Assembly: GCF_017848315.1 (NCBI RefSeq)
Contig: NZ_JAFKEC010000001.1
Location: 124,001 to 188,000, forward strand
Origin: Pseudomonas palmensis
GTDB lineage: Bacteria; Pseudomonadota; Gammaproteobacteria; Pseudomonadales; Pseudomonadaceae
DNA: 64,000 nucleotides
Direction of reading: 5' to 3'
Below, piece after piece: positions 1-9,300 of this stretch. The number at the start of each line of letters is the position of its first letter. Positions within the stretch are counted from its first letter, which is position 1. Under the pieces are notes generated by a model. That model was not told the DNA's origin and made no database searches. It saw nothing but the letters and a program-made list of their open reading frames with translations. A program made the translations under genes and the position numbers.

Positions 1-491
1 CGCACCTGCCCGCCCGCCTCTTCCAGCAAGCGCAGTTCGCGGCGCTGGTTGTAGCGAAACTTCTTCGACAGTTCTTCGGGCTGGCGTGCCATGGCCAGGG
101 CTTCGGGCTGCGCCTTGAGGCCGCTGAAACGGCCCTGGTTGAGCTCGGACAGGTAGCGCCCGGCATGGCGCAGCGGCGCCTGTGCATCGGCAGCGGCCGG
201 CAGAATCAGCTCGGCATTGCCCAGGTCGAACAGGCCCTTCTTGCCCCGGCGCTTGAGCACGTCCTTGGACAGTGCCAGGTAGCGGTCCCAGGTGGGTATG
301 GCCGCCTTCAGTTCGTCACCCTGGTACCAGCCCAGGTAACGCACCGGAATATCGGCCATCTCGGCCAGTTGCGCGAGCACCAGCGGGTGGGTCGCCACAC
401 TGCCGCCAAAGCGCTGCCAGGCGTCGGCGTAGGCCGGCGCATCGATCACGCGCCAGCCGCGCTCACGCCAGCCTTGTACATAATTGAGCAT
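1..491 (-). CDS. mig-14: Mig-14 family protein (3' end outside window)
   Basis: This is the first 163 codons of a minus-strand gene that runs off the left edge. It starts at ATG 491-489, whose bases overlap the TGA stop of the glycosyltransferase upstream (ATGA), so the two are probably translationally coupled. Readable pieces such as MLNYVQGWRERGW, FGGSVATHPLVL, IPVRYLGWYQG and KKGLFDLGNAELILP match what I know of Mig-14 proteins, which are GNAT-like inner-membrane-associated proteins linked to resistance to cationic antimicrobial peptides. In P. aeruginosa the same order, carbamoyltransferase - glycosyltransferase - mig-14, occurs in the LPS-core region. The stretch contains no stop codon. 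Family assignment is from memory of the N-terminus; the biochemical function of the family is unsettled. Confidence 0.8.
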   Translation of the reverse strand, partial: MLNYVQGWRERGWRVIDAPAYADAWQRFGGSVATHPLVLAQLAEMADIPVRYLGWYQGDELKAAIPTWDRYLALSKDVLKRRGKKGLFDLGNAELILPAAADAQAPLRHAGRYLSELNQGRFSGLKAQPEALAMARQPEELSKKFRYNQRRELRLLEEAGGQV

Positions 492-1621
492 CAGGCCTGC
501 CCCGTCAGTTCGACAACCTGGGGAAGGTGCCAGAAAGTCTCGCGCACGGCCGTGTCGGAGAAGCGTTCGCGCAGGCGCTCGAGCATGCGCTCGGCACAGG
601 CCTGGCGTTGCGCCTGGTCCAGCTCGGCCAGGTGTTGCAGGCCTTGCGCCAGACGCTCGGCATCCCCGAGCGGGAACAGGATGCCGACACCTTCGACCAC
701 TTCCTTGGCGCCACCGCAGGCGGTGGCCAGCAACGGCACGCCGGCCACCATCGCTTCGAGCAGCACCATGCCGAAAGGCTCGTGGTCCGAGCTCAGGGCA
801 AACACGTCGAAGGCACTGAAATAGCGCCGTGCATCCGGTACCTGGCCGAGAAAGTCCACCTGTGCGGCAATACCCAGCGCCTCGGCCTGCGCCTTGAGCG
901 CGTGCTCCAGGCGGCCGGTGCCCAGCACCGCCAGGCGGGCGCCTGCCGGCAGTGCCGGCAGCGCCTGGGCAAACCCGCGCAGCAAGGTGGCCTGGTCCTT
1001 GTCCGGGTGCAGCCGGCCGACGTTGCCGACGATCCATGCCTTCGCATCCAGGCCCAGGGCCTGGCGCGCCTGCGCGGCGGGCACCAGGCTGGCCTGCAGG
1101 GCGTCGATGTCGATGCGGTTGTACAGCGTCTGGATACGCTCGGCCGGCCACTTGGGCAGGCACTGGCGCATGTCGTCGCGCACCGCGTCCGACACCCCGA
1201 GCAGGCTCAGGCGTTTGCTGAACAGGTTGGCGAACAGCTGGCGGGTACGCCGCTGGTAGTCGCCAAAGGCGTGGTGCACGCCGATCACCGGCAGGCGGGT
1301 GGCCAGCAGGGCGATGTAGATCGGCTTGAAGCGGTGGGCGATGCAGAAGCTGAATCGGCGCGACGCGGCAATGCGGCGCAGTTCGCGAATCGCGCCCAGC
1401 TTCAAGCCACGAATGGCCTTGGAGCTGAACTCGAGAAACAGCACTTCATCGCTCGCACAGCCCGCCGCCACCTGCGGATCGGCGGCGCCGGTGAGAAACA
1501 CCGTGGTGACGCGGTAGCCCTTGCCCGCGAACAGGCTGGCGTACTGACGGGCGCAGTCGAGAAACGGCCCGTCATAGCCATGGCAAAACTGCAGGACGTG
1601 CCGTTCAGCCAACGCTGTCAT
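491..1621 (-). CDS. wapH: Glycosyltransferase, GT4/GT-B type (LPS outer core, WapH-like)
   Basis: A 376-residue GT-B glycosyltransferase, probably adding a hexose to the LPS core at the cytoplasmic face of the inner membrane. The N-terminal half carries an acceptor-binding Rossmann domain (LQFCHGYDGPFLDCARQYA). The C-terminal half begins near residue 195 with VGNVGRLHPDKDQ. The nucleotide-sugar signature EPFGMVLLE (E-x7-E) lies near residue 285, followed by GVPLLATACGG. There is no signal peptide or membrane segment. It overlaps the carbamoyltransferase stop upstream by 17 nt and the mig-14 start downstream by 1 nt, so the three form one operon. The order matches P. aeruginosa wapO-wapH-mig-14. 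The family is certain; the WapH name rests mainly on gene order. Confidence 0.85.
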   Translation of the reverse strand: MTALAERHVLQFCHGYDGPFLDCARQYASLFAGKGYRVTTVFLTGAADPQVAAGCASDEVLFLEFSSKAIRGLKLGAIRELRRIAASRRFSFCIAHRFKPIYIALLATRLPVIGVHHAFGDYQRRTRQLFANLFSKRLSLLGVSDAVRDDMRQCLPKWPAERIQTLYNRIDIDALQASLVPAAQARQALGLDAKAWIVGNVGRLHPDKDQATLLRGFAQALPALPAGARLAVLGTGRLEHALKAQAEALGIAAQVDFLGQVPDARRYFSAFDVFALSSDHEPFGMVLLEAMVAGVPLLATACGGAKEVVEGVGILFPLGDAERLAQGLQHLAELDQAQRQACAERMLERLRERFSDTAVRETFWHLPQVVELTGQA

Positions 1622-3362
1622 AAGCTTTCGCGCCGTCCTTGACCACCAGGATGTCTTCCATGATCAGGTACTGCAGGTCCGAGCCGAAGAACATGTTCAG
1701 GGCATCGGTCGGCGAGCAGATCATCGGTTCGCCACGACGGTTGAGCGAGGTATTGAGCGACACGCCGTTGCCGGTCAGGGTCTCCAGCGCCTTCATCATG
1801 TCGTAGTAGCGCGGGTTGTACTCACGCTTGAGCACCTGGGCCCGCGAGGTGCCATCTTCGTGGACCACTTCCGGCACGCGGGTCTTCCACTCTTCAGCCA
1901 CTTCGAAGGTGAAGGTCATGAACGGGGCCGGGTGATCGATCTTGATCATCTGCGGCGCCACGGTGTCGAGCATCGACGGGCAGAAAGGCCTCCAGCGCTC
2001 GCGGAACTTGATCTGGTGGTTGATGCGGTCGGCCACGCCCGGCACGCTCGGGCAGCCGATGATCGAACGTCCGCCCAAGGCCCGCGGGCCGAACTCCATG
2101 CGGCCCTGGAACCAGGCCACCGGGTTGCCGTCGACCATGATCCGGGCGATCTGCTCGGGCATGTTGTCCAGCTTGCGCCAGGTCGGCTTGTGCTCGTGAC
2201 GGGCGCAGGCGGCGATCACGTCCTCGTTGCTGTACGCCGGGCCGAGGTAGACGTGTTCCATCTTCTCGACCGGTACGCCACGGGCGTGGGACACATAGGC
2301 GGCAGCACCGACTGCGGTGCCGGCGTCGCCCGAGGCGGGCTGCACGAACAGCTCCTTCACGTCGGGACGGGCGATGATCTTCTGGTTCAGCTTGACGTTC
2401 AGCGCGCAGCCGCCGGCAAAGGCCAGCTTGCCGGTTTCCTTGAGCACGTCACCCAGGTAGTAGTCGATCATCTGCAGCGCGAGCTTCTCGAACAGCGCCT
2501 GCATGCTGGCCGCATAGTGGATGTACGGCTCGTCGGCGATGTCGCCTTCGCGCTTGGGGCCCAGCCACTCGATCAGCTTGGGCGAGAAGTAGAAACCCTT
2601 GCCCTTCTCTTTATAGCGGCGCAGGCCGATGACGTTGGCGTAGTCGGTGTTGATCTCCAGCTCGCCGTTTTCGAAGCTGGCCAGGCGCGAGAAGTCATAC
2701 TTGCTGGCGTCGCCGTACGGCGCCATGCCCATGACCTTGAACTCGCCGTCGAGCATTTCGAAGCCCAGGAACTCGGTGATCGCGCCATACAGGCCGCCGA
2801 GGGAGTCCGGGTCGAAGAATTCCTTGATCTTGTGGATCTTGCCGTTTTCGCCGTAGCCGAAGAACGTGGTGGCGTACTCACCCTTGCCGTCGATGCCCAG
2901 GATCGCGGTCTTTTCCTTGAAACCCGAGCAGTGGTAGGCGCTGGAGGCGTGGGCCAGGTGGTGCTCGACCGGTTCGATCTTGATCTTTTTCGGATCGAAG
3001 CCCAGTTGCTCCAGGCACCAGACGATCTTGTTGCGGTAGCGCTTGTAGCGACGGTTGCCCATCAGCAGCGCGTCGAGGGCGCGATCCGGGGCGTACCAGT
3101 AACGCTTGGCGTAGTGCCAGCGGGCCTTGCCGAACAGGCTGATGGGGGCGAACGGAATCGCTACCACATCGACATCGGACGGCTTGATGCCGGCCTGTTC
3201 GAGGCAGAACTTCGCCGATTCGTAGGGCATGCGGTTCTTTGCATGTTTGTCGCGCACGAAGCGCTCTTCTTCAGCGGCGGCAATCAGCTTGCCGTCGATG
3301 TACAGGGCCGCGGAAGGATCATGGCTAAGGGCGCCGGACAGGCCAAGAATCGTCAATGCCAA
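1605..3362 (-). CDS. wapO: LPS-core carbamoyltransferase (NodU/CmcH family, WapO-like)
   Basis: A carbamoyltransferase of 585 residues that should transfer carbamoyl from carbamoyl phosphate via carbamoyl-AMP. In Pseudomonas the neighbour of wapH carbamoylates core heptose. The N-terminal Kae1-like ATPase fold starts with MALTILGLSGALSHDPSAA and has metal-binding HHLAHASSAYHCSG. The C-terminal YrdC-like half has WFQGRMEFGPRALGGRSI. I chose TTG at 3362 because GAAGAGG lies 8 nt upstream; a second in-frame TTG at 3356 is worse placed. The reading frame stays open to 3563, but that extension runs into a REP element and does not look like protein. A TTG start may limit translation of this first gene of the operon. 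Confidence 0.87.
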   Translation of the reverse strand: MALTILGLSGALSHDPSAALYIDGKLIAAAEEERFVRDKHAKNRMPYESAKFCLEQAGIKPSDVDVVAIPFAPISLFGKARWHYAKRYWYAPDRALDALLMGNRRYKRYRNKIVWCLEQLGFDPKKIKIEPVEHHLAHASSAYHCSGFKEKTAILGIDGKGEYATTFFGYGENGKIHKIKEFFDPDSLGGLYGAITEFLGFEMLDGEFKVMGMAPYGDASKYDFSRLASFENGELEINTDYANVIGLRRYKEKGKGFYFSPKLIEWLGPKREGDIADEPYIHYAASMQALFEKLALQMIDYYLGDVLKETGKLAFAGGCALNVKLNQKIIARPDVKELFVQPASGDAGTAVGAAAYVSHARGVPVEKMEHVYLGPAYSNEDVIAACARHEHKPTWRKLDNMPEQIARIMVDGNPVAWFQGRMEFGPRALGGRSIIGCPSVPGVADRINHQIKFRERWRPFCPSMLDTVAPQMIKIDHPAPFMTFTFEVAEEWKTRVPEVVHEDGTSRAQVLKREYNPRYYDMMKALETLTGNGVSLNTSLNRRGEPMICSPTDALNMFFGSDLQYLIMEDILVVKDGAKAYDSVG

Positions 3363-3485
3363 GGGTCTAGCCTCTTCAAATCTGTAGATGTGCGCCCCGG
3401 CCTCATGGGCGGGTGGCAGCGAAAGGGCGGGATTATAGCGTAAAGCGTGGTACGGAGTGCAGGGCGCACTGCTGGCGTGGAACCC

Positions 3486-3551
3486 ATCGCGGGTCAAGCC
3501 CGCTCCCACAAGGACATCATTGCCTCTGTGGGAGCGGGCTTGACCCGCGAT
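3486..3551. repeat. REP pair (type A, GCGGGTCAAGCCCGCTCCCAC)
   Basis: Two inverted copies of the P. putida type REP palindrome, ATCGCGGGTCAAGCCCGC-TCCCACA and its complement, separated by about 17 nt. They lie between the rlmJ stop and the carbamoyltransferase start, both on the minus strand. The pair can form a long hairpin and could end rlmJ transcripts or protect their 3' ends. Confidence 0.93.
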
Positions 3552-3573
3552 AGGCCAACACATTCACAACACC

Positions 3574-4410
3574 CTACTCGGCAATCAGCCAGTCCATGCG
3601 CCAGCTGCCCTGGGTCTGCCCCAGCACCTGGGCCAGCCACGGCAGCAGTGCGCGCAGCTCTTCTTCCAGGCCCCATGGCGGGTTGGCGATCGCCAGGCCA
3701 GAGCCGTTCAAGCCCTGCGGGCTGTCCTGCGGGTGCACGTACAGCTCCACCCGCAGCAGCTTCGGCGCACCGGTGCTGGTCAGGTCCTGATAGAAACGCA
3801 CCAGCTGGCGCTGGTCCTTGATCGGGTACCAGATGGCCGCGACCGTCTGGCGCATGCGGCCAATCGTCTCCTTCATCGCCACCGTGCAGCGCTTGAGCTC
3901 GTCGGCCTGCTCGAAGGGCGGGTCGATCAGCATCACCGCGCGCTTCTCCTGCACCGGCAGCAAGGCCCTCGGCACGTGCCAGCCCTCGCCCAGGTGCACC
4001 GCCACGCGTGGGTCCTTCTTCATGTTTTCCTTGAGCAGGCGCCCGTCTTCGGGGTGCTTCTCGTTGAGCAGCACGCGGTCCTGCTGGCGCGCCAGGCGCC
4101 GTGCCAGCTCGGGCGACCCCGGGTAGTAGCGCAGCTCGCCGTCGGGGTTCATCTTTCGCAGGATGCGCAGGTAATCGGCCGTCACCTCGGGCAGGTCGTC
4201 GCGCCCCCAGAGCCGGCCGATGCCTTCCAGCCACTCACCGGTGCGGGTCGCCTGGTCGCCCTGCAGGTCATACAGCCCAAGGCCGGCGTGGGTGTCGAGG
4301 TAGGCGAACGGCTGCTCCTTGCGCGACATCAGCGCAATCAGCCGGGTCAATACGAGGTGTTTGAACACGTCGGCGTGGTTGCCGGCGTGAAAGGCGTGAC
4401 GATAGTTCAT
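3574..4410 (-). CDS. rlmJ: 23S rRNA (adenine-2030-N6) methyltransferase RlmJ
   Basis: The protein has 278 residues, the usual RlmJ length. The start MNYRHAFHAGNHADVFKHLV is diagnostic of the family (formerly YhiR). The SAM pocket is seen in AYLDTHAGLGLYDL near residue 37, and the catalytic motif IV is IDPPFEQADELKR near residue 160. It methylates A2030 in domain V of 23S rRNA. CAGGAG lies a few nucleotides upstream of the ATG. It is transcribed alone: putP upstream ends over 100 nt away behind a hairpin, and a REP pair follows downstream. Confidence 0.96.
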   Translation of the reverse strand: MNYRHAFHAGNHADVFKHLVLTRLIALMSRKEQPFAYLDTHAGLGLYDLQGDQATRTGEWLEGIGRLWGRDDLPEVTADYLRILRKMNPDGELRYYPGSPELARRLARQQDRVLLNEKHPEDGRLLKENMKKDPRVAVHLGEGWHVPRALLPVQEKRAVMLIDPPFEQADELKRCTVAMKETIGRMRQTVAAIWYPIKDQRQLVRFYQDLTSTGAPKLLRVELYVHPQDSPQGLNGSGLAIANPPWGLEEELRALLPWLAQVLGQTQGSWRMDWLIAE

Positions 4411-4480
4411 GGCAACTCCTGCAAGGCCCGGAAGTTTACCCTGTCAGGCCCGCGCCGTCAGGTGACAGCCGCCAGAATGA

Positions 4481-4513
4481 CAACGGCCCGACCTCCAGAA
4501 GAGGCCGGGCCGT
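4481..4513 (-). terminator. Hairpin terminator of putP
   Basis: The inverted repeat AACGGCCCGACCT...AGGCCGGGCCGTT sits 26 bp beyond the putP stop. The T-run on the minus strand is weak (TTGTCATT), so termination may be inefficient. Confidence 0.65.
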
Positions 4514-4538
4514 TGCCGGGCAGCATGATGCAGCCGTG

Positions 4539-6023
4539 TTACTTGTCGGCGTGGAACGCCGCTTCAGCGGTTTCGAAACGCTTGACCATCGCAGCCGACG
4601 GGCTGCCCGCCTTGCTCACGAAGTAGATCGCCAGCGATGCGAACAGGAAGCCCGGGATGATTTCGTACAGGCCCATGGTGTCGAACTGCTTCCACAGGAT
4701 CACGGTCACCGCGCCCACCACGATACCGGCCAGTGCGCCGTCGCGGGTCATCCCCTTCCACAGTACCGAAATCAGCACCACCGGGCCGAAGGCGGCACCG
4801 AAGCCGGCCCAGGCGTAGGCCACCAGGCCCAGCACGCGGTTGTCCGGGTTGGCGGCCAGCGCGATGGCGATCAGCGCAACCGCCAGCACCATCAGGCGAC
4901 CGACCCATACCAGCTCGACCTGCGAGGCGTTCTTGCGCAGGAAGGTCTTGTAGAAGTCTTCGGTCAGGGCGCTGGAGCACACCAGCAGCTGGCAGCTCAG
5001 GGTACTCATCACTGCTGCCAGGATGGCCGACAGCAGCACACCGGCAATCCACGGGTTGAACAGGATCTTGGCCAGTTCGATGAACACGCGCTCGTGGTTC
5101 TCGGTGACCGGGCCGGCCACTTCAGGGTGTGCCGAGAAGTAGGCGATGCCGAAGAAGCCCACGGCCACGGTACCGGCCAGGCACAGGATCATCCAGGTCA
5201 TGGAGATGCGACGGGCATTGGCGATCGATTTCACCGAGTCTGCCGCCATGAAGCGCGCCAGGATGTGCGGCTGGCCGAAGTAGCCCAGGCCCCAGCCCAT
5301 CAGCGAGATGATGCCGATGAAGGTGGCGCCCTTGAACATGTCGAAGTTGCCCGCGCCCTGGGCTTCGATGGCCAGGAAGGTGGTGTCGAAGCCGCCGGTG
5401 GCGATCAGCACGATCACCGGGGTCAGGATCAGCGCGAAGATCATCAGCGTGGCCTGCACGGTGTCGGTCCAGCTCACCGCCAGGAAGCCACCGACGAAGG
5501 TGTAGGCGATGGTGGCAGCAGCACCGGCCCACAGCGCCGTCTCATACGACATGCCGAAGGTGCTTTCGAACAGGCGGGCACCGGCCACGATGCCGGAGGC
5601 GCAATAGATGGTGAAGAACACCAGGATCACGATTGCCGAAATGATGCGCAGCAGGCCGCTGTGGTCTTCGAAACGGCTGGCGAAATAGTCCGGCAGGGTC
5701 AGCGCGTCGCCGTTGTGCTCGGTCTGCACGCGCAGGCGGCCGGCCACGAACAGCCAGTTCAGGTAGGCACCGACGGTCAGGCCGATGGCGATCCAGGCTT
5801 CGGAAAGGCCCGACATGTAGATGGCGCCCGGCAGGCCCATCAGCAACCAGCCGCTCATGTCCGAGGCACCGGCCGAGAGCGCGGTCACCACGCTGCCGAG
5901 GCTGCGGCCACCGAGGATGTAGTCGGAAAGGTTGTTGGTGGAGCGATAGGCCATGAAGCCGATCAGCACCATTGCCGCGATATAGATCACGAACGTGATC
6001 GTGATTGGATTGCTAAAACTCAT
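4539..6023 (-). CDS. putP: Sodium/proline symporter PutP
   Basis: This 494-residue member of the SSS family imports proline with Na+. It has about 13 hydrophobic segments with LeuT fold. The N-terminus is ITFVIYIAAMVLIGFMAYRS, followed by LSDYILGGRSLGSVVTALSAGASDMSGWLLMG cut across the family's conserved TM2 Ser/Ala-rich region, and SWTDTVQATLMIFALILTPV mid-protein. The length matches E. coli PutP (about 500). It is divergent from putA, with a 351-bp shared control region containing PutA boxes; the boxes at 6069-6139 lie immediately upstream of its ATG. Proline taken up here is oxidised by PutA. Confidence 0.97.
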   Translation of the reverse strand: MSFSNPITITFVIYIAAMVLIGFMAYRSTNNLSDYILGGRSLGSVVTALSAGASDMSGWLLMGLPGAIYMSGLSEAWIAIGLTVGAYLNWLFVAGRLRVQTEHNGDALTLPDYFASRFEDHSGLLRIISAIVILVFFTIYCASGIVAGARLFESTFGMSYETALWAGAAATIAYTFVGGFLAVSWTDTVQATLMIFALILTPVIVLIATGGFDTTFLAIEAQGAGNFDMFKGATFIGIISLMGWGLGYFGQPHILARFMAADSVKSIANARRISMTWMILCLAGTVAVGFFGIAYFSAHPEVAGPVTENHERVFIELAKILFNPWIAGVLLSAILAAVMSTLSCQLLVCSSALTEDFYKTFLRKNASQVELVWVGRLMVLAVALIAIALAANPDNRVLGLVAYAWAGFGAAFGPVVLISVLWKGMTRDGALAGIVVGAVTVILWKQFDTMGLYEIIPGFLFASLAIYFVSKAGSPSAAMVKRFETAEAAFHADK

Positions 6024-6068
6024 TGTTGCGCCCTGGCGTTTGTTTTTATGTAGTGACAGCCGCTAACG

Positions 6069-6304
6069 GTTGCACCCAGGCGGCGAATCCTATGCAACAA
6101 CGCAAACAAGGTGCAACCAGTTTCTTCAGTCAAGTTGCACCTGGTCGGATATTTCGCATAACAACGTGTTTTTGCTCCATTTGGGAGCAAAAACCGCCGT
6201 TTACATAAGCAAATGCACCTTGAACAGCCATTTATGCTGTGGGGTTTTAGCCACCGGACGAGTTGCACTCCTCAACGCGATTATTTGGGTTGCACTAGGT
6301 TGCA
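6069..6304. promoter_or_regulatory. put control region: seven exact GTTGCA PutA operator boxes
   Basis: GTTGCA occurs at 6069-6074, 6134-6139, 6262-6267, 6289-6294 and 6299-6304, and its complement TGCAAC at 6093-6098 and 6112-6117. About 0.2 would be expected by chance in this length on both strands. GTTGCA is the known recognition hexamer of the PutA ribbon-helix-helix domain in E. coli. The boxes form two groups: four near putP and three near putA. This matches repression of both genes by PutA in the absence of proline. Confidence 0.85.
6168..6194. promoter_or_regulatory. Perfect inverted repeat, 11-bp arms, in put control region
   Basis: GTTTTTGCTCC and GGAGCAAAAAC flank the 5-nt spacer ATTTG. 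The element lies between the putP-proximal and putA-proximal PutA boxes and contains no GTTGCA. It may be an operator for a second regulator, or a hairpin in one of the divergent leaders. No T-run follows in a way typical of a terminator. Confidence 0.6.
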
Positions 6305-6374
6305 CCCACAAAGGCGCCCGGCTAATCTTGGCGCCAGCTTAGCCACGGCCCAGTGGCAATAATGAGGATAAGAA

Positions 6375-9300
6375 ATGGCGACGACCACCCTTGGGGTCAA
6401 ACTCGACGACCCTACCCGCGAGCGACTGAAAACGGCTGCGCAGTCCATCGACCGCACCCCGCACTGGTTGATCAAGCAGGCGATCTTCAACTACCTGGAG
6501 AAGCTCGAGGGTGGCGCCACCCTGACCGAACTCAGCGGTCAGCCCGGCAATCAGGGCGACGACGCCGGCGATGTGCAGGCCGACCACTCGCACCAGTGCT
6601 TCCTCGAGTTCGCCGAAAGCATCCTGCCGCAGTCGGTGCTGCGCGCCTCGATCACCGCCGCCTACCGTCGTCCGGAACCGGAAGTGGTGCCGATGCTGCT
6701 GGAGCAGGCACGCCTGCCCGCGCCCATGGCCGAGGCCACCCACAAGCTGGCCGCCGGCATTGCCGAAAAGCTGCGCAACCAGAAGAGCGCCAGCGGCCGC
6801 GCCGGCATCGTCCAGGGCCTGCTGCAGGAGTTCTCGCTGTCGTCCCAGGAAGGCGTGGCGCTGATGTGCCTGGCCGAAGCCCTGCTGCGCATCCCCGACA
6901 AGGGCACCCGCGATGCGCTGATCCGCGACAAGATCAGCACCGGCAACTGGCAGCCGCACCTGGGCAACAGCCCGTCGCTGTTCGTCAACGCCGCCACCTG
7001 GGGCCTGCTGCTGACCGGCAAACTGGTGTCCACGCACAACGAATCCGGCCTCACCTCCTCGCTCAGCCGCATCATCGGCAAGAGCGGCGAGCCGATGATC
7101 CGCAAGGGCGTCGACATGGCCATGCGCCTGATGGGCGAGCAGTTCGTCACCGGCGAGACCATTGCCGAAGCCCTGGCCAATGCCAGCAAGTTCGAAGCCA
7201 AGGGTTTCCGCTACTCCTACGACATGCTCGGTGAAGCCGCGCTCACCGAGCACGACGCGCAGAAATACCTGGCCTCCTACGAGCAGGCCATCCACGCCAT
7301 CGGCAAGGCCTCCCATGGCCGCGGCATCTATGAAGGCCCTGGCATCTCGATCAAGCTCTCGGCCCTGCACCCGCGCTACAGCCGCGCCCAGTACGAGCGC
7401 GTGATGGACGAGCTGTACCCGCGCCTGCTGTCGCTGACCCTGCTGGCCAAGCAGTACGACATCGGCCTGAACATCGACGCCGAAGAGGCCGACCGCCTGG
7501 AGCTGTCGCTGGACCTGCTCGAACGCCTGTGCTTCGAGCCGCAGTTGAGCGGCTGGAACGGCATCGGCTTCGTGATCCAGGCCTACCAGAAGCGCTGCCC
7601 TTACGTGATCGACTACGTCATCGACCTGGCACGCCGCAGCCGTCACCGCCTGATGATCCGCCTGGTAAAGGGCGCGTACTGGGACAGCGAGATCAAGCGC
7701 GCCCAGGTCGAAGGCCTGGAAGGCTACCCGGTGTACACCCGCAAGGTGTACACCGACGTCTCCTACATCGCCTGCGCCCGCAAGCTGCTGTCGGTGCCCG
7801 AAGCCATCTACCCGCAGTTCGCCACCCACAACGCCCACACCCTGTCGGCCATCTACCATATCGCCGGGCAGAACTACTACCCAGGCCAGTACGAGTTCCA
7901 GTGCCTGCACGGCATGGGCGAGCCGCTGTACGAACAGGTGGTGGGCAAGGTGGCCGACGGCAAGCTGAACCGTCCGTGCCGCGTGTACGCCCCGGTCGGC
8001 ACCCACGAAACGCTGCTGGCCTACCTGGTGCGTCGCCTGCTGGAAAACGGCGCCAACACCTCGTTCGTCAACCGCATCGCCGACCAGTCGATCTCGATCC
8101 AGGAACTGGTGGCCGACCCGGTCGCGACCATCGAGCGCATGGCCACCCAGGAAGGCGGCTTCGGCCTGCCGCACCCGCGCATCCCGTTGCCGCGTGACCT
8201 GTACGGTGCCGAGCGCGCCAACTCCAGCGGCATCGACATGGCCAACGAACACCGTCTGGCCTCGCTGTCGTGCGCCCTGCTGGCCACCGCGCACAACGAC
8301 TGGAAGGCCGAGCCGATGCTCGGTTGCGCGTCCAGCGACGAAGCTGCCGCACCGGTGCTGAACCCGTCCGACCACCGTGACGTGGTCGGCCACGTGCAGG
8401 AAGCCACCGTCGAGGACGCCGACAACGCCATCCAGTGCGCACTCAACGCCGCACCGATCTGGCAGGCCACCCCGCCGGCCGAGCGTGCCGCGATCCTGGA
8501 ACGTGCCGCCGACCTGATGGAAGGCGAGATCCAGCCGCTGATGGGCCTGCTGGCCCGCGAAGCCGGCAAGACCTACGCCAACGCCATCGCCGAGGTGCGC
8601 GAAGCGGTCGACTTCCTGCGCTACTACGCGGTGCAGGCACGCAACGACTTCAGCAACGACGCCCACCGCCCGCTGGGCCCGGTGGTGTGCATCAGCCCGT
8701 GGAACTTCCCGCTGGCGATCTTCAGTGGCCAGGTGGCTGCAGCGCTAGCTGCCGGCAACCCGGTACTGGCCAAGCCTGCCGAGCAGACCCCGCTGGTGGC
8801 CGCCCAGGCCGTGCGCCTGCTGCTCGAGGCCGGCATCCCGCAAGGCGTGGTGCAACTGCTGCCGGGCCGTGGCGAGACCGTCGGTGCGCGCCTGGTAGGC
8901 GATGACCGGGTCAAGGGCGTGATGTTCACCGGTTCCACCGAAGTGGCGCGCCTGCTGCAACGCAACATTGCCGGCCGCCTGGACAGCCAGGGCCGTCCGA
9001 TCCCGCTGATCGCCGAAACCGGTGGCCAGAACGCGATGATCGTCGACTCCTCGGCGCTGACCGAGCAGGTGGTCATCGACGTGGTCTCCTCGGCCTTCGA
9101 CAGCGCCGGCCAGCGTTGCTCGGCCCTGCGCGTGCTGTGCCTGCAGGAAGACTCGGCCGACCGCGTGATCGAGATGCTCAAGGGCGCCATGGCCGAAAGC
9201 CGCCTGGGCAACCCGGAGCGCCTGAGCGTGGACATCGGCCCGGTGATCGACGCCGAGGCCAAGGCTGGCATCGAAAAACACATCCAGGGCATGCGCGACA

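Noticed and set aside
3363..3563. N-terminal extension of the carbamoyltransferase to 3563
   Set aside because: The extra residues would be coded by a REP element and lack family similarity; the TTG at 3362 has a good ribosome-binding site.
6339..8666. Long open frame of 775 codons antisense to putA
   Set aside because: It is a high-GC shadow of putA. Its translation is rich in His, Gln, Val and Gly without any domain and has no ribosome-binding site. Similar shadows at 15236-17797, 19549-21702 and 60109-62658 were rejected for the same reason.
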